In this document: positions 16,153 through 24,639 of the stretch, one piece after another
How the letters are laid out: every line of letters starts with the position of its first letter
Numbering within the stretch: the first letter of the stretch is position 1
Assembly: GCA_017447725.1 (NCBI GenBank)
Contig: JAFSMX010000027.1
Location: 1-45,850, forward strand
DNA length: 45,850 nt
From: Bacilli bacterium
GTDB taxonomy: Bacteria > Bacillota_I > Bacilli_A > RFN20 > CAG-826
Reading direction: 5' to 3'
Program-made: the position numbers and the translations under genes
The notes under the pieces: model-generated
What the model was told of the DNA's origin: nothing
What the model saw: only the letters and a program-made list of their open reading frames with translations
Database searches by the model: none

Positions 16153-16192
16153 AACATTTTCTTCGACATAGTTAGTAGAGGGAGAAAATGTT
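16153..16192 (+). promoter_or_regulatory. Inverted repeat burying the start codon of the first ABC gene
   Basis: AACATTTTCT (16153-16162) and AGAAAATGTT (16183-16192) are perfect inverse complements of 10 bp around a 20-base loop. The 3' arm includes the ATG (16188-16190) and part of the GGGAG ribosome-binding site. In RNA this would hide the start; in DNA it could be an operator. Confidence 0.55.
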
Positions 16193-18293
16193 TTTATTTA
16201 GTCTACTTAACGTTACAAAAATCTTCTCTTATAAGAAGAATACCTTAACTGCGGTGAAGGATATTTCCTTATACCTTCCTGAACAAGGATTAGTCTCGAT
16301 TGTTGGTAAATCTGGATGCGGTAAATCGACACTTCTAAATCTCTTAATGGGTATTGAGAAACCATCAAAGGGGACGATTTATTACCAAGATAAAAAGCTA
16401 TCTAAGTTCTCGAAAAGAGAATTATCAAAATATCATTCAAATGATGTGTCGATGATTTATCAACACTATAACCTTTTGGATGACCTATCTGTGATGGAGA
16501 ATATTGCTCTTCCTTTGCTTATTCGAGGTGAATCAAAACGAAAGGCTCATGAGGAAGTTAGGAAATTACTGAAGACATTTGGCTTAGAACACCTAGAGAA
16601 CCAAAAGGTTTCTACTCTTTCTGGTGGTGAAAAACAACGTGTCGCAATTTTAAGAGCTTTAATTACCAATCCGCAAGCTATTTTATGTGATGAACCGACT
16701 GGTGCGCTTGATGAAAAGAATTCACTTTTGATCATGGATGAATTAAAGAAAATATCTCGCAACAAACTTGTTTTAATGGTTTCTCATAATATGAATCTTG
16801 TTCATCAATATTCGGATCGAATTATTGAGATGAAAGATGGAAAGATTATCAAAGATAAACTAATTAATCGTTGTGGTGAAGGAGACAAGAAAAAGAAGGT
16901 TAAAACGAGAACAAGAAGTAGATGGATTTTCTCGCTAGTTAAACAACTTTTTAAAAAGAATAAGTTCAAACAGTTTTTCTCATTCATTTCCTTGATGGTC
17001 GGATTCTTATCAATCTTTATTGGAGTTGGTTTTATTTATGGATCGGAAGATTCGCAAAAACACGCATTAGAAAGGAATCTCGCAATTGGATGCGCTACAG
17101 TTTCTGAAACAAGCTATTACTCCGTTAGTAATTCTCCTCTTGAGTTTAGGAAGAATGTTCGCCCATCAAGTGAACTGATTGATCAGTATTTAGAGGATGT
17201 TAGTAATATCCGAATTTGCCCAAACACAAATTACTTCTTTTCACCTTATCCAAACGGTTATTTTAATGGAGAGCAAATCAAACAATTTGAGATGGTTCCG
17301 TTGCTTGAAGAATTTATGCAAAATAACACTATTTATCCAAAAATTGCTGGTGATTTTGATAAGAAAAAGTTAACAGAAGTCGTTGTAAATAAAGAATTTT
17401 TAAAGGAGATTTCAGTTGCCGAAAATGATTATGAAGGAAAAGAAATTTTAATCTCATATGAAACATCAATAACTCTTTATACTCACGATGATGAAAAGCC
17501 ATTTGTGAATGACAAGTTTCGTTATGAATTAAAGTTAAGAATAGTCGATGTTGTAGAAGAATTTTCTTTCATGAATACACCTAAAATTTACTACTCATAT
17601 GACGCCTTACTAGACATGCTTCGAAGTGAAATTTTAGTCAATGTTTCTTTATATCAAGAACGGAGTGTTTCAATTCTCGAATACATTAACGAAGTAAAGA
17701 ATGATTCACCAGAAAGTTCATACTCTTCTTTTATCTTTTTAAATAGCTTAAACGACTATGAAAAATTGTTCCGCATAATTGAGGAAACAAATGCCAATAA
17801 TGAGTTGCTACAAATTGAGTCAAAAGTGTATTCAATTGCCGATTCTTATAAAACATTTATTTCTTCATTTAAGGATGCTTTATTGTTCTTTTTAATTATT
17901 GAATTTAGTGGTGTTTTATTTATTCTTGGAATGATTTCATTGTCGAACTTTTTAGAGAACAAAAAGCAAAGCGCGATATTGACATGTTTGGGCGCAAGAA
18001 CAAGAAGTATTTCTTCGATATATTTAATCTATAATTTTGGAATTACTTTTCTTGCATTAATAGTTGGAATAGCTTCAAGTTTTATACTACAGAATTCTTT
18101 GAATTCTATTATTAGTAAGAAGTTTGGCTTATCGAATCTAATCGCCATCCCTTTCAATAGTTTTCATGGTGTGAAATTCGGCTTAATCATCGCAACATTT
18201 TTAGTTGCGGTTTTATGTACTTTTTTATTCACAATGTTGCCAATTTTAGCATACAAAAATTTCTCTATTAGCGAAGAATTGAGGGATGAATAA
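16188..18293 (+). CDS. Fused ABC ATPase-permease, MacB/FtsX type (first of pair)
   Basis: A 701-residue protein joining an ABC ATPase (residues 1-225; Walker A GKSGCGKST near 44, signature LSGGEKQR near 145, Walker B ILCDEPTGALD near 166) to an FtsX-like permease. The permease has one helix near 262-286, an extracellular domain of about 290 residues, then three helices near 575-600, 615-640 and 665-690. Such proteins usually export peptides or lipoproteins, or act mechanically on cell-surface enzymes, rather than import. It overlaps the next gene by one base (TAATG). Codon use is more AT-rich than in neighbouring housekeeping genes. The start lies inside an inverted repeat. Confidence 0.85.
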   Translation: MFLFSLLNVTKIFSYKKNTLTAVKDISLYLPEQGLVSIVGKSGCGKSTLLNLLMGIEKPSKGTIYYQDKKLSKFSKRELSKYHSNDVSMIYQHYNLLDDLSVMENIALPLLIRGESKRKAHEEVRKLLKTFGLEHLENQKVSTLSGGEKQRVAILRALITNPQAILCDEPTGALDEKNSLLIMDELKKISRNKLVLMVSHNMNLVHQYSDRIIEMKDGKIIKDKLINRCGEGDKKKKVKTRTRSRWIFSLVKQLFKKNKFKQFFSFISLMVGFLSIFIGVGFIYGSEDSQKHALERNLAIGCATVSETSYYSVSNSPLEFRKNVRPSSELIDQYLEDVSNIRICPNTNYFFSPYPNGYFNGEQIKQFEMVPLLEEFMQNNTIYPKIAGDFDKKKLTEVVVNKEFLKEISVAENDYEGKEILISYETSITLYTHDDEKPFVNDKFRYELKLRIVDVVEEFSFMNTPKIYYSYDALLDMLRSEILVNVSLYQERSVSILEYINEVKNDSPESSYSSFIFLNSLNDYEKLFRIIEETNANNELLQIESKVYSIADSYKTFISSFKDALLFFLIIEFSGVLFILGMISLSNFLENKKQSAILTCLGARTRSISSIYLIYNFGITFLALIVGIASSFILQNSLNSIISKKFGLSNLIAIPFNSFHGVKFGLIIATFLVAVLCTFLFTMLPILAYKNFSISEELRDE

Positions 18294-21079
18294 TGATTAA
18301 GATTTCGCATCTAAAAAAAACGTTTGGAAAACACCAAGTGATTAACGATTTAAACATTGAATTTCCTGATCATGGATTAGTCTGTCTTGTTGGTCCTTCT
18401 GGATGTGGAAAAACAACACTTCTTAACATTATTAGTTGTATCGATAGAAGCTATTCGGGAGAGGTGTTGTTTAATGGTGTTGATTTAGCTAAATTTTCTA
18501 ATCAAGAAGCAATCGATTTTCGCATTCATCATCTTGGCTATGTGTTCCAAAATTTCAATCTCATTCCTTTAGAAACCGGCGAAAGAAATGTGTCGTTGGT
18601 TTTGGATAGCTCAACAAATATTTCAAAGAACTTTCGAAACAGAAAAATTCGAAGACTATTTAAGATTTTAAAGGTTACGCGACTACGAAAACAAAAAGTT
18701 ATCAATATGTCGGGAGGTGAGAAACAAAGAATCGCTATTTTAAGAGCAATTGTGAATAATCCAAAAGTTATTTTATGCGACGAACCTACTGGAGCACTTG
18801 ATGAAAAAAATTCTCATGAAATTATGCAAATTATCCAGCAAATTTCGGTTAATTCCCTTGTTTTGGTCGTAACTCATGACCGTGCTTTAGCTGAAAAATA
18901 TGCGAACAAAATCATCGAAATGAAAGATGGAAAAATCGTTAGTCAAAAGATGATACAGCAGAAAAAAGTAGAACTCGCTCCAATCGAAAATAGTGGAAAG
19001 CAAATTAAGCATGCCAAGATACCGTTCGACTACAAAACCAGATACTCAATCGGGAAAATGAAGTCTAAGAAAGTTAGAACTTTAGTTTCGAATATCATGC
19101 TTTCTCTTTCATTAACTGGAATTGGGGCATCGTTCCTTCTCACAAATTTAATAACTAATCGAATAAATAAAGCATTTTCAGAACTAACTAATGGAAATCA
19201 AATAGTTATGCGATTGAAAAACGATTCACTTAATACATATGGCGACATCTTTAGTGCTCCGGAAAGTGAAGTGAAAAAGATTGCTAATAAATATAAAGAA
19301 GATATTAAAGGAATCGGAGTAAATTATTTAGTTAATTTCGAAGATTTTTTCAAAGACCAAAATGAAGTCTACTTTGTAGCAGATGGAAAGCGATATTTGC
19401 TTAAAGGATATTCTGCGAGAAACTTTAACGAATATAAATGGTATGAGAAAAGTTTTGTAACATTCCCTTATTCAGCGAATCTTTCAAAGGATGATGTTGT
19501 ACTTGGAATAACCTATGAAGATATGTCAAATCTATGCTTTGATTTTAATATTCAAAGAAGTTATAACGCATTAGGACAGTATCTAGTCAAGGCGAATTGC
19601 CAACTAAATCTGATGGTTGCGAATTATGACTGGATTTATGATGATGAACAAATTTTTAACATTGTTGGGATTATCCAAACAACTCATCCAATGTTGTTTC
19701 ACTCCGATAATCTTTGGAACCAATACGTTTTTGAAGAACACATGCGAATTCCATCAATTGAAGGTGGAGAACAATATGCCGTATGGGAAATGACTAAAAA
19801 CTATTACATCGAAACTTATACAGATGTTACAGAATTAGAAGACAAGCTCTTTTTTGATGAAGATTTACACGATTTTGTCTTTCAAAAAACTAACCATGAT
19901 TTTAATAGTATTTTATGTAATTCAACCGTAAATTGTCGGGAAAATCGCCTTTATGTTTACTATTCCGACATTAATGCAATTCGAACAAGTGATGTGAAAT
20001 ATCTAACTGAATTTTATCCAGATTTAAACAAATACTATTTCACTTCGGAATTTGGATATTCTAGTTACGCCTCAAATTTATTAAATGGGTTCTCTAAAAA
20101 CTTTTTCGTGTCCCTTGATAGCGAAAAAATTAGTGATGCTATTGATGCGGATACGACACTTGGAAGTAAAGAAGATGTTTCAATTGACCTTCCTTTTGGT
20201 ATTAGTGGTGGAAGTTATCTACAAAGTATGGATGGATCGATCAAGTTTTCAACAAACTATCAAGATTTAAAAGAAGGAAGACCACCAAACAATAATGCCG
20301 AAATTGTTATCTCGAGTGGCCTAGCTAGTAAATTATCGAATGAAAATGTTGTTGGACAACGACTTCAAATTGCTTCAATCAAAAGTGAAACAATCAATTT
20401 CAACAATCAAATTGAGAAAACTTATGGAAGAACCTTTGCTGTAATTGTTGGCATTGTTGATGAAAAGCAGGAATACTTTTACCACAACAACCTTTGGACA
20501 ATTTCGTTTTTTAGAGACGCCTTAGAAATTAATCCATTCACACTTATTCCAACTGGTGTAGTTTTCGAACTTGATGAGGATGTAAATAGTGATCAATTAA
20601 TTAACAACATTCAAAGAATGTTCCCAACATATACTTTTAGTAGTCCTCAATCCGAAATCCTTGATTCTGTTGGCAATGTTTTGGATTACGCACAAGTAAT
20701 TTTGCTGTCCTTTTCCATTATTTCCTTAATCATTTCCTTCTTATTTTTAGGAACAATGGTTTTGTTATCAATTAATGAAAACAAAGAGGAGATTAAGATG
20801 TTTGGTTATCTTGGCATTGGAAACGGTCAAATTCGAGGATTATTCCGTAATCAAACATTAATTCGATGTCTAATTGCATTCCTCATTTCCTGTGTGGAAC
20901 TTGTATTAATTGAGAATGTCTTAACATTGGTGTTGAATAAGACACTACATGTCACAAATTTCACGTTTTCTATCACTTTGTGGCCGATTTTAGTTGTTTT
21001 TGCCTGCTCAACAATTGTTCCTTTATTGATTACACAGGTAATATTACTAGTTATTTCTAAAAGAAAAAGTGTTGAATAG
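18293..21079 (+). CDS. Fused ABC ATPase-permease, MacB/FtsX type (second of pair)
   Basis: A 928-residue paralogue of the preceding gene. ATPase at residues 1-225 (Walker A GPSGCGKTT, signature MSGGEKQR, Walker B ILCDEPTGALD), one helix near 262-285, a very large extracellular domain of about 500 residues, then three C-terminal helices near 805-835, 855-880 and 895-920. The coupled start and equal topology suggest that the two proteins form a heterodimer with unequal extracellular domains. No substrate-binding protein is present; the gene that follows is a secreted metalloprotease-like lipoprotein, a plausible partner or substrate. Confidence 0.85.
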   Translation: MIKISHLKKTFGKHQVINDLNIEFPDHGLVCLVGPSGCGKTTLLNIISCIDRSYSGEVLFNGVDLAKFSNQEAIDFRIHHLGYVFQNFNLIPLETGERNVSLVLDSSTNISKNFRNRKIRRLFKILKVTRLRKQKVINMSGGEKQRIAILRAIVNNPKVILCDEPTGALDEKNSHEIMQIIQQISVNSLVLVVTHDRALAEKYANKIIEMKDGKIVSQKMIQQKKVELAPIENSGKQIKHAKIPFDYKTRYSIGKMKSKKVRTLVSNIMLSLSLTGIGASFLLTNLITNRINKAFSELTNGNQIVMRLKNDSLNTYGDIFSAPESEVKKIANKYKEDIKGIGVNYLVNFEDFFKDQNEVYFVADGKRYLLKGYSARNFNEYKWYEKSFVTFPYSANLSKDDVVLGITYEDMSNLCFDFNIQRSYNALGQYLVKANCQLNLMVANYDWIYDDEQIFNIVGIIQTTHPMLFHSDNLWNQYVFEEHMRIPSIEGGEQYAVWEMTKNYYIETYTDVTELEDKLFFDEDLHDFVFQKTNHDFNSILCNSTVNCRENRLYVYYSDINAIRTSDVKYLTEFYPDLNKYYFTSEFGYSSYASNLLNGFSKNFFVSLDSEKISDAIDADTTLGSKEDVSIDLPFGISGGSYLQSMDGSIKFSTNYQDLKEGRPPNNNAEIVISSGLASKLSNENVVGQRLQIASIKSETINFNNQIEKTYGRTFAVIVGIVDEKQEYFYHNNLWTISFFRDALEINPFTLIPTGVVFELDEDVNSDQLINNIQRMFPTYTFSSPQSEILDSVGNVLDYAQVILLSFSIISLIISFLFLGTMVLLSINENKEEIKMFGYLGIGNGQIRGLFRNQTLIRCLIAFLISCVELVLIENVLTLVLNKTLHVTNFTFSITLWPILVVFACSTIVPLLITQVILLVISKRKSVE

Positions 21080-21106
21080 TAAAGGTAATTAAGTTAGAGT
21101 TATGTT

Positions 21107-22642
21107 ATGAAGAAAAGATGGTTATTGCTTCTACCTATCGTTGCTGTAACACTCGCCGGGTGTTCTTTTCTTAGAGGATTAATCTTTGGCGATAATTCAG
21201 ATTTAGAACCAATTCACTATAACTATCCAGATCCAGTTATCGAACCTGATGTTCCAGGTCGTTCAGTTTACAAATCATTCTCCTATAACCTTAAGGATGT
21301 TTATGATACACAAGGTTTGAAACCTTTAGCTTCAACTGGCAAACAAAAAATTCTTGTTGTCCCAGTTCAACTAAGAGGCGCTACTTTAGCCAACCAATGG
21401 ACATCATTTAAGCGTGAAGAAATTCGTAAATGTTTCTTTGGACCAAGTTCTTCGGTTGGTTGGGAATCAGTAAGTTCATTCTACAACAAGTCTTCCTATG
21501 GAAAACTCGAAATTAGTGGTGAACTTGCCGATACATTTGTCTCTAAATATTCTTTCTTAGAACTTGATGGGGAAGAACATCCAGACCGAAAAATTGTTGA
21601 TGAATTCGAATCATCAACTCTCTATAACAAAATTAGAAACGATTACGACACCAATAGTGATGGTTATATCGACGCTGTTTCATTTATTTATGCTGACCCA
21701 ATTAAAGTCAGTAGTTCAGATATGAGATGGTGGGCTTTCGTTTATGCTAACGATAGCATTCCACAGAGTGGAAAACCAGCTGTTGTAAATCATTACATGT
21801 GGGCTTCCTACCATTTCTGTAAGATTGCCACAGCAAGTAATCCTCATGGAGGAAAATATGACCTTGATGCTCATACCTACATCCATGAATCTGGTCACTT
21901 ATTCGGGTTAGACGACTATTATTCTTATGCCGATAATAACGCTTATGATCCAAGCGGTGGCCAAGAAATGCACTCCCAAAACATTGGGGATGAAAACATC
22001 TATTCGAAGTTAGCTCTTGGATGGATTGAACCATATTATGTGAAGACTGACACCACAGTCACAACTAAACTTTATGCTTCATCTTATTCATCTCAAGCGA
22101 ATGCGATTATCATTAATGATAATTGGAATGGAACTCCAATGGATGAATACATCATTATTGAATACTATTCTCCGACTGTCTTAAATCAAAAAGATAGTGA
22201 ATCAGAGTATGCGAAAAATGCTCGAATGTTTACCACATCAGGCTTTAGAATTTACCACGTTGATTCTCGTCTTGTTGCTTATAACAAAACCGGATCAGTT
22301 TCCTTTGTAAAACGCTTAGATACAATTGATCCAAACTATTATAACTTCATTGGCGCATCAAATACTCCAGCCTATCCTTATTCGAAACTAAAAGACGTTA
22401 ACGAAATTAAAAACTACAAACTTCTCCACATGATGCAAGCTGGTGGAGTAAATACCTTTAAAAATGGAGCGAAAGGCTCAGACGCCGATCTATTTAAAGA
22501 AGGTTCATCATTTGTTGCTTCAAGCGCATTCTTCACAAATGGAACAAAATTCAACGCTGGAAACGAAGTTGGATATCGCATAAGTATTGAAGAATGTAAC
22601 GAAGCCGATATGTATGGAGTTGTTAAAATCAGTAAGTTATAG
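21107..22642 (+). CDS. M6-like zinc metalloprotease lipoprotein
   Basis: A 511-residue surface lipoprotein. The signal peptide ends in the lipobox TLAGC with the lipidated cysteine at residue 19. The zinc-binding motif HESGHLFGLDD at residues 260-270 fits HExxHxxGxxD, the pattern of metzincin-like peptidases and of the immune-inhibitor-A (M6) family. The preceding segment DTNSDGYIDAVSFIYADP resembles the M6 core. It follows the ABC pair by 27 bases with no terminator between, so it is probably in the same operon. It may process a peptide or protein handled by the transporter, or attack host or competitor proteins; the substrate cannot be read from sequence. Confidence 0.78.
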   Translation: MKKRWLLLLPIVAVTLAGCSFLRGLIFGDNSDLEPIHYNYPDPVIEPDVPGRSVYKSFSYNLKDVYDTQGLKPLASTGKQKILVVPVQLRGATLANQWTSFKREEIRKCFFGPSSSVGWESVSSFYNKSSYGKLEISGELADTFVSKYSFLELDGEEHPDRKIVDEFESSTLYNKIRNDYDTNSDGYIDAVSFIYADPIKVSSSDMRWWAFVYANDSIPQSGKPAVVNHYMWASYHFCKIATASNPHGGKYDLDAHTYIHESGHLFGLDDYYSYADNNAYDPSGGQEMHSQNIGDENIYSKLALGWIEPYYVKTDTTVTTKLYASSYSSQANAIIINDNWNGTPMDEYIIIEYYSPTVLNQKDSESEYAKNARMFTTSGFRIYHVDSRLVAYNKTGSVSFVKRLDTIDPNYYNFIGASNTPAYPYSKLKDVNEIKNYKLLHMMQAGGVNTFKNGAKGSDADLFKEGSSFVASSAFFTNGTKFNAGNEVGYRISIEECNEADMYGVVKISKL

Positions 22643-22667
22643 ATTTTGATAGTAAAGGAGACCACTT

Positions 22668-22871
22668 ATGAAAGGAAAAGTCATGCGATTTAATGCCAAA
22701 CGTGGATTCGGTTTTATTCGCCTCGATGATTCTAATGAAGACATCTTCTTCTACTATAACGCCATCGAAATGGACGGCTTCAAAACAGTGAAAGTCGGCC
22801 AAGTTGTGGACGTCGAAGTAGAAAAGAGCGACAAGGGTTTACGCGCCAAAAAAGTTGTCGTCGTAAAATAG
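22668..22871 (+). CDS. Cold-shock-domain protein
   Basis: A 67-residue single cold-shock domain. RNP1 is RGFGFIRL (residues 12-19; usually KGFGFIEx) and RNP2 is IFFYYNAI (about 27-34; usually VFVHFSAI), so the invariant RNP2 histidine is replaced by Tyr while the aromatic character is kept. The family binds single-stranded nucleic acid and melts RNA structure. AAAGGAG lies 7 bases before the ATG. It is followed by a terminator at 22925. The unusual RNP2 makes it a divergent Csp. Confidence 0.88.
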   Translation: MKGKVMRFNAKRGFGFIRLDDSNEDIFFYYNAIEMDGFKTVKVGQVVDVEVEKSDKGLRAKKVVVVK

Positions 22872-22924
22872 TCTCTTTTCTAAAGAAAAGAATGAGCTCA
22901 TTCGAGCCCTTTCTTTTTATCTTT

Positions 22925-22948
22925 AAAAGCCTAAAAATAGGCTTTTTG
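22925..22948 (+). terminator. Rho-independent terminator after the cold-shock gene
   Basis: 9-bp stem AAAAGCCTA / TAGGCTTTT with an AAAA loop and T tail. Confidence 0.9.
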
Positions 22949-23000
22949 TTTACAAGGTTAGATTCATTATATAAAATATAATCCAGAAATCAGGTAGATT

Positions 23001-24107
23001 ATGTCACTAAAAGCAGGTATTGTCGGACTCCCAAACGTTGGAAAATCAACTCTCTTCAACGCCATTACAAATTCTCATGTTGAAGCAGCGAATTATCCAT
23101 TCGCAACGATTAATCCAAACACTGGCGTTGTTAACGTCCCAGATGAACGTCTGACATTTTTAACAAATTTATTTCAACCAAAACGAAGCATCCCAGCCAC
23201 ATTTGAATTCTATGATATCGCTGGTCTAGTTCGTGGAGCCTCCAAAGGAGAAGGTTTAGGAAACCAATTCTTAGGTCACATCCGTGAATGCGATGCGATC
23301 GTGGAGGTTGTTCGTTGTTTTGATTCCAGTGAAATCATTCACGTTGAAGAAAGCGTTGATCCAAAACGCGATATCGAAACAATTAATCTTGAACTGGCGA
23401 TGGCGGATTTAGCCACCGTCCAAAAACGTTTAGCCGCGGTGGAAACCAAAGCTCGTATTTCTAAAGACAAAGAACTTGTTCATGAAGTCGATGTTTTAAA
23501 GAAGGTTCTTCCATTTCTTGAAAACGGTGAGCCAGCTCGTAAAGTTCCACTGACTGACGATGAAAAAGTTTTTGCTTCAAAACAATATCAACTTCTTACT
23601 TTAAAACCAATTATTTATGTCGCAAATGTCTCCGATAGCGACTACGCCGACATCGAATCATGCAAGTATTACCACGTCGTGAAAGAAGTTGCTGAAAGTG
23701 AACACGCTCAAGTAATTCCAATTTCCTGTGAGATTGAATATGAACTTTCATCTCTTCCAAAGGAAGAAAGAATGGAATTCTTACAAACTTTAGGTGCCAC
23801 AGAATCTGGTTTAGATAAAGTTACGAAAGCAGTTTATAAACTTCTTAATCTCTCCACCTTCTTTACTTGTGGAGCTGACGAATGTCGTGCATGGACATTT
23901 AAGAATGGTATGCTTGCTCCACAATGTGCTGGAATTATTCACTCTGATTTTGAAAAAGGCTTTATTAAAGCTGAGATTTATTCCTTTGAAGATTTAGTCA
24001 AATACAAATCAGAACTCGCTTTAAAAGAAGCTGGAAAATTAAGAATGGAAGGTAAGACCTATGTCATGCAAGATGGTGACTGTGTCTATTTCCGTTTCAA
24101 TGTCTAG
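23001..24107 (+). CDS. ychF: Ribosome-binding ATPase YchF
   Basis: A 368-residue Obg-family P-loop protein of usual length. P-loop GLPNVGKSTLFNAIT at residues 9-23, DIAGLVRGASKGEGLGNQFL near 73-92, and a C-terminal TGS domain with TFFTCGADECRAW and GFIKAEIYSFED. YchF homologues (OLA1) hydrolyse ATP rather than GTP and bind the ribosome. A TATAAT at 22977-22982, 18 bases before the ATG, gives a leader of only about 11 bases that still holds AGGT. ispF follows 11 bases downstream. Confidence 0.96.
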   Translation: MSLKAGIVGLPNVGKSTLFNAITNSHVEAANYPFATINPNTGVVNVPDERLTFLTNLFQPKRSIPATFEFYDIAGLVRGASKGEGLGNQFLGHIRECDAIVEVVRCFDSSEIIHVEESVDPKRDIETINLELAMADLATVQKRLAAVETKARISKDKELVHEVDVLKKVLPFLENGEPARKVPLTDDEKVFASKQYQLLTLKPIIYVANVSDSDYADIESCKYYHVVKEVAESEHAQVIPISCEIEYELSSLPKEERMEFLQTLGATESGLDKVTKAVYKLLNLSTFFTCGADECRAWTFKNGMLAPQCAGIIHSDFEKGFIKAEIYSFEDLVKYKSELALKEAGKLRMEGKTYVMQDGDCVYFRFNV

Positions 24108-24118
24108 GAGGATTAAAG

Positions 24119-24592
24119 ATGTATCGAATTGGTTTTAGCGAAGACATCCATCCAATTAAAAAAGGAAGAAAACTTGTTTTAGGTGGAGTGGAGATTCCTC
24201 ATGCTGATGGTCTTGACGGTCATAGTGATGCCGATGTGGTGCTTCACGCTGTTTGTGAATCAATCCTCGGAGCACTTGCATTAGGAGACTTAGGAAAACA
24301 CTTCCCAGACACTGATCCAAAATATAAAGATATTTCTTCAGTTGTTCTATTAGAACACGTTTATACATTAATGAAGAAAGAAGGCGCCAAAATTGGCAAC
24401 ATCGACATTCAAGTTGCCGCTAGTAAACCAAAACTTGCGCCATATCTACCAAAGATGAGAAAACTCATTTCTCAGAAACTTCACACCAGATTAAATAATG
24501 TCTCCATTAAGGCAATGAGCTTCAACTCTGTTGGTCCAATTGGAGAAGGTAAAGCAATTAAAGCGCAAGCAATTGTTTTACTCGATAAATAA
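24119..24592 (+). CDS. ispF: 2-C-methyl-D-erythritol 2,4-cyclodiphosphate synthase
   Basis: A 157-residue enzyme of the MEP isoprenoid pathway. The metal-binding D and H are in GFSEDIHPIKKG (residues 5-16), followed by LGGVEIPHADGLDGHSDADVVLHA, the family signature. GDLGKHFPDTDPKYKD contributes the second conserved block. The C-terminal block is divergent (MSFNSVGPIGEG where TTNEKLGFTGRGEG is usual), but the GEG core is kept. AGGAGG precedes the start. ispD is in another operon of this window, so isoprenoid precursor synthesis by this route is supported. Confidence 0.93.
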   Translation: MYRIGFSEDIHPIKKGRKLVLGGVEIPHADGLDGHSDADVVLHAVCESILGALALGDLGKHFPDTDPKYKDISSVVLLEHVYTLMKKEGAKIGNIDIQVAASKPKLAPYLPKMRKLISQKLHTRLNNVSIKAMSFNSVGPIGEGKAIKAQAIVLLDK

Positions 24593-24599
24593 CTTATTC

Positions 24600-24628
24600 T
24601 TGTGTAATAGAATTACAACAAGTATAAT
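24600..24628 (+). promoter_or_regulatory. argS promoter, apparently leaderless transcript
   Basis: TTGTGT at 24600-24605, a 17-bp spacer and TATAAT at 24623-24628. The expected start near 24635 leaves 5 bases or fewer before ATGATG at 24640, with no Shine-Dalgarno sequence. Confidence 0.65.
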
Positions 24629-24639
24629 ATGCCGTTAAA

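Noticed and set aside
16188-21079. The ABC pair as a broken duplicate
   Set aside because: Both genes have complete Walker A, signature and Walker B motifs and all permease helices, so both appear functional.
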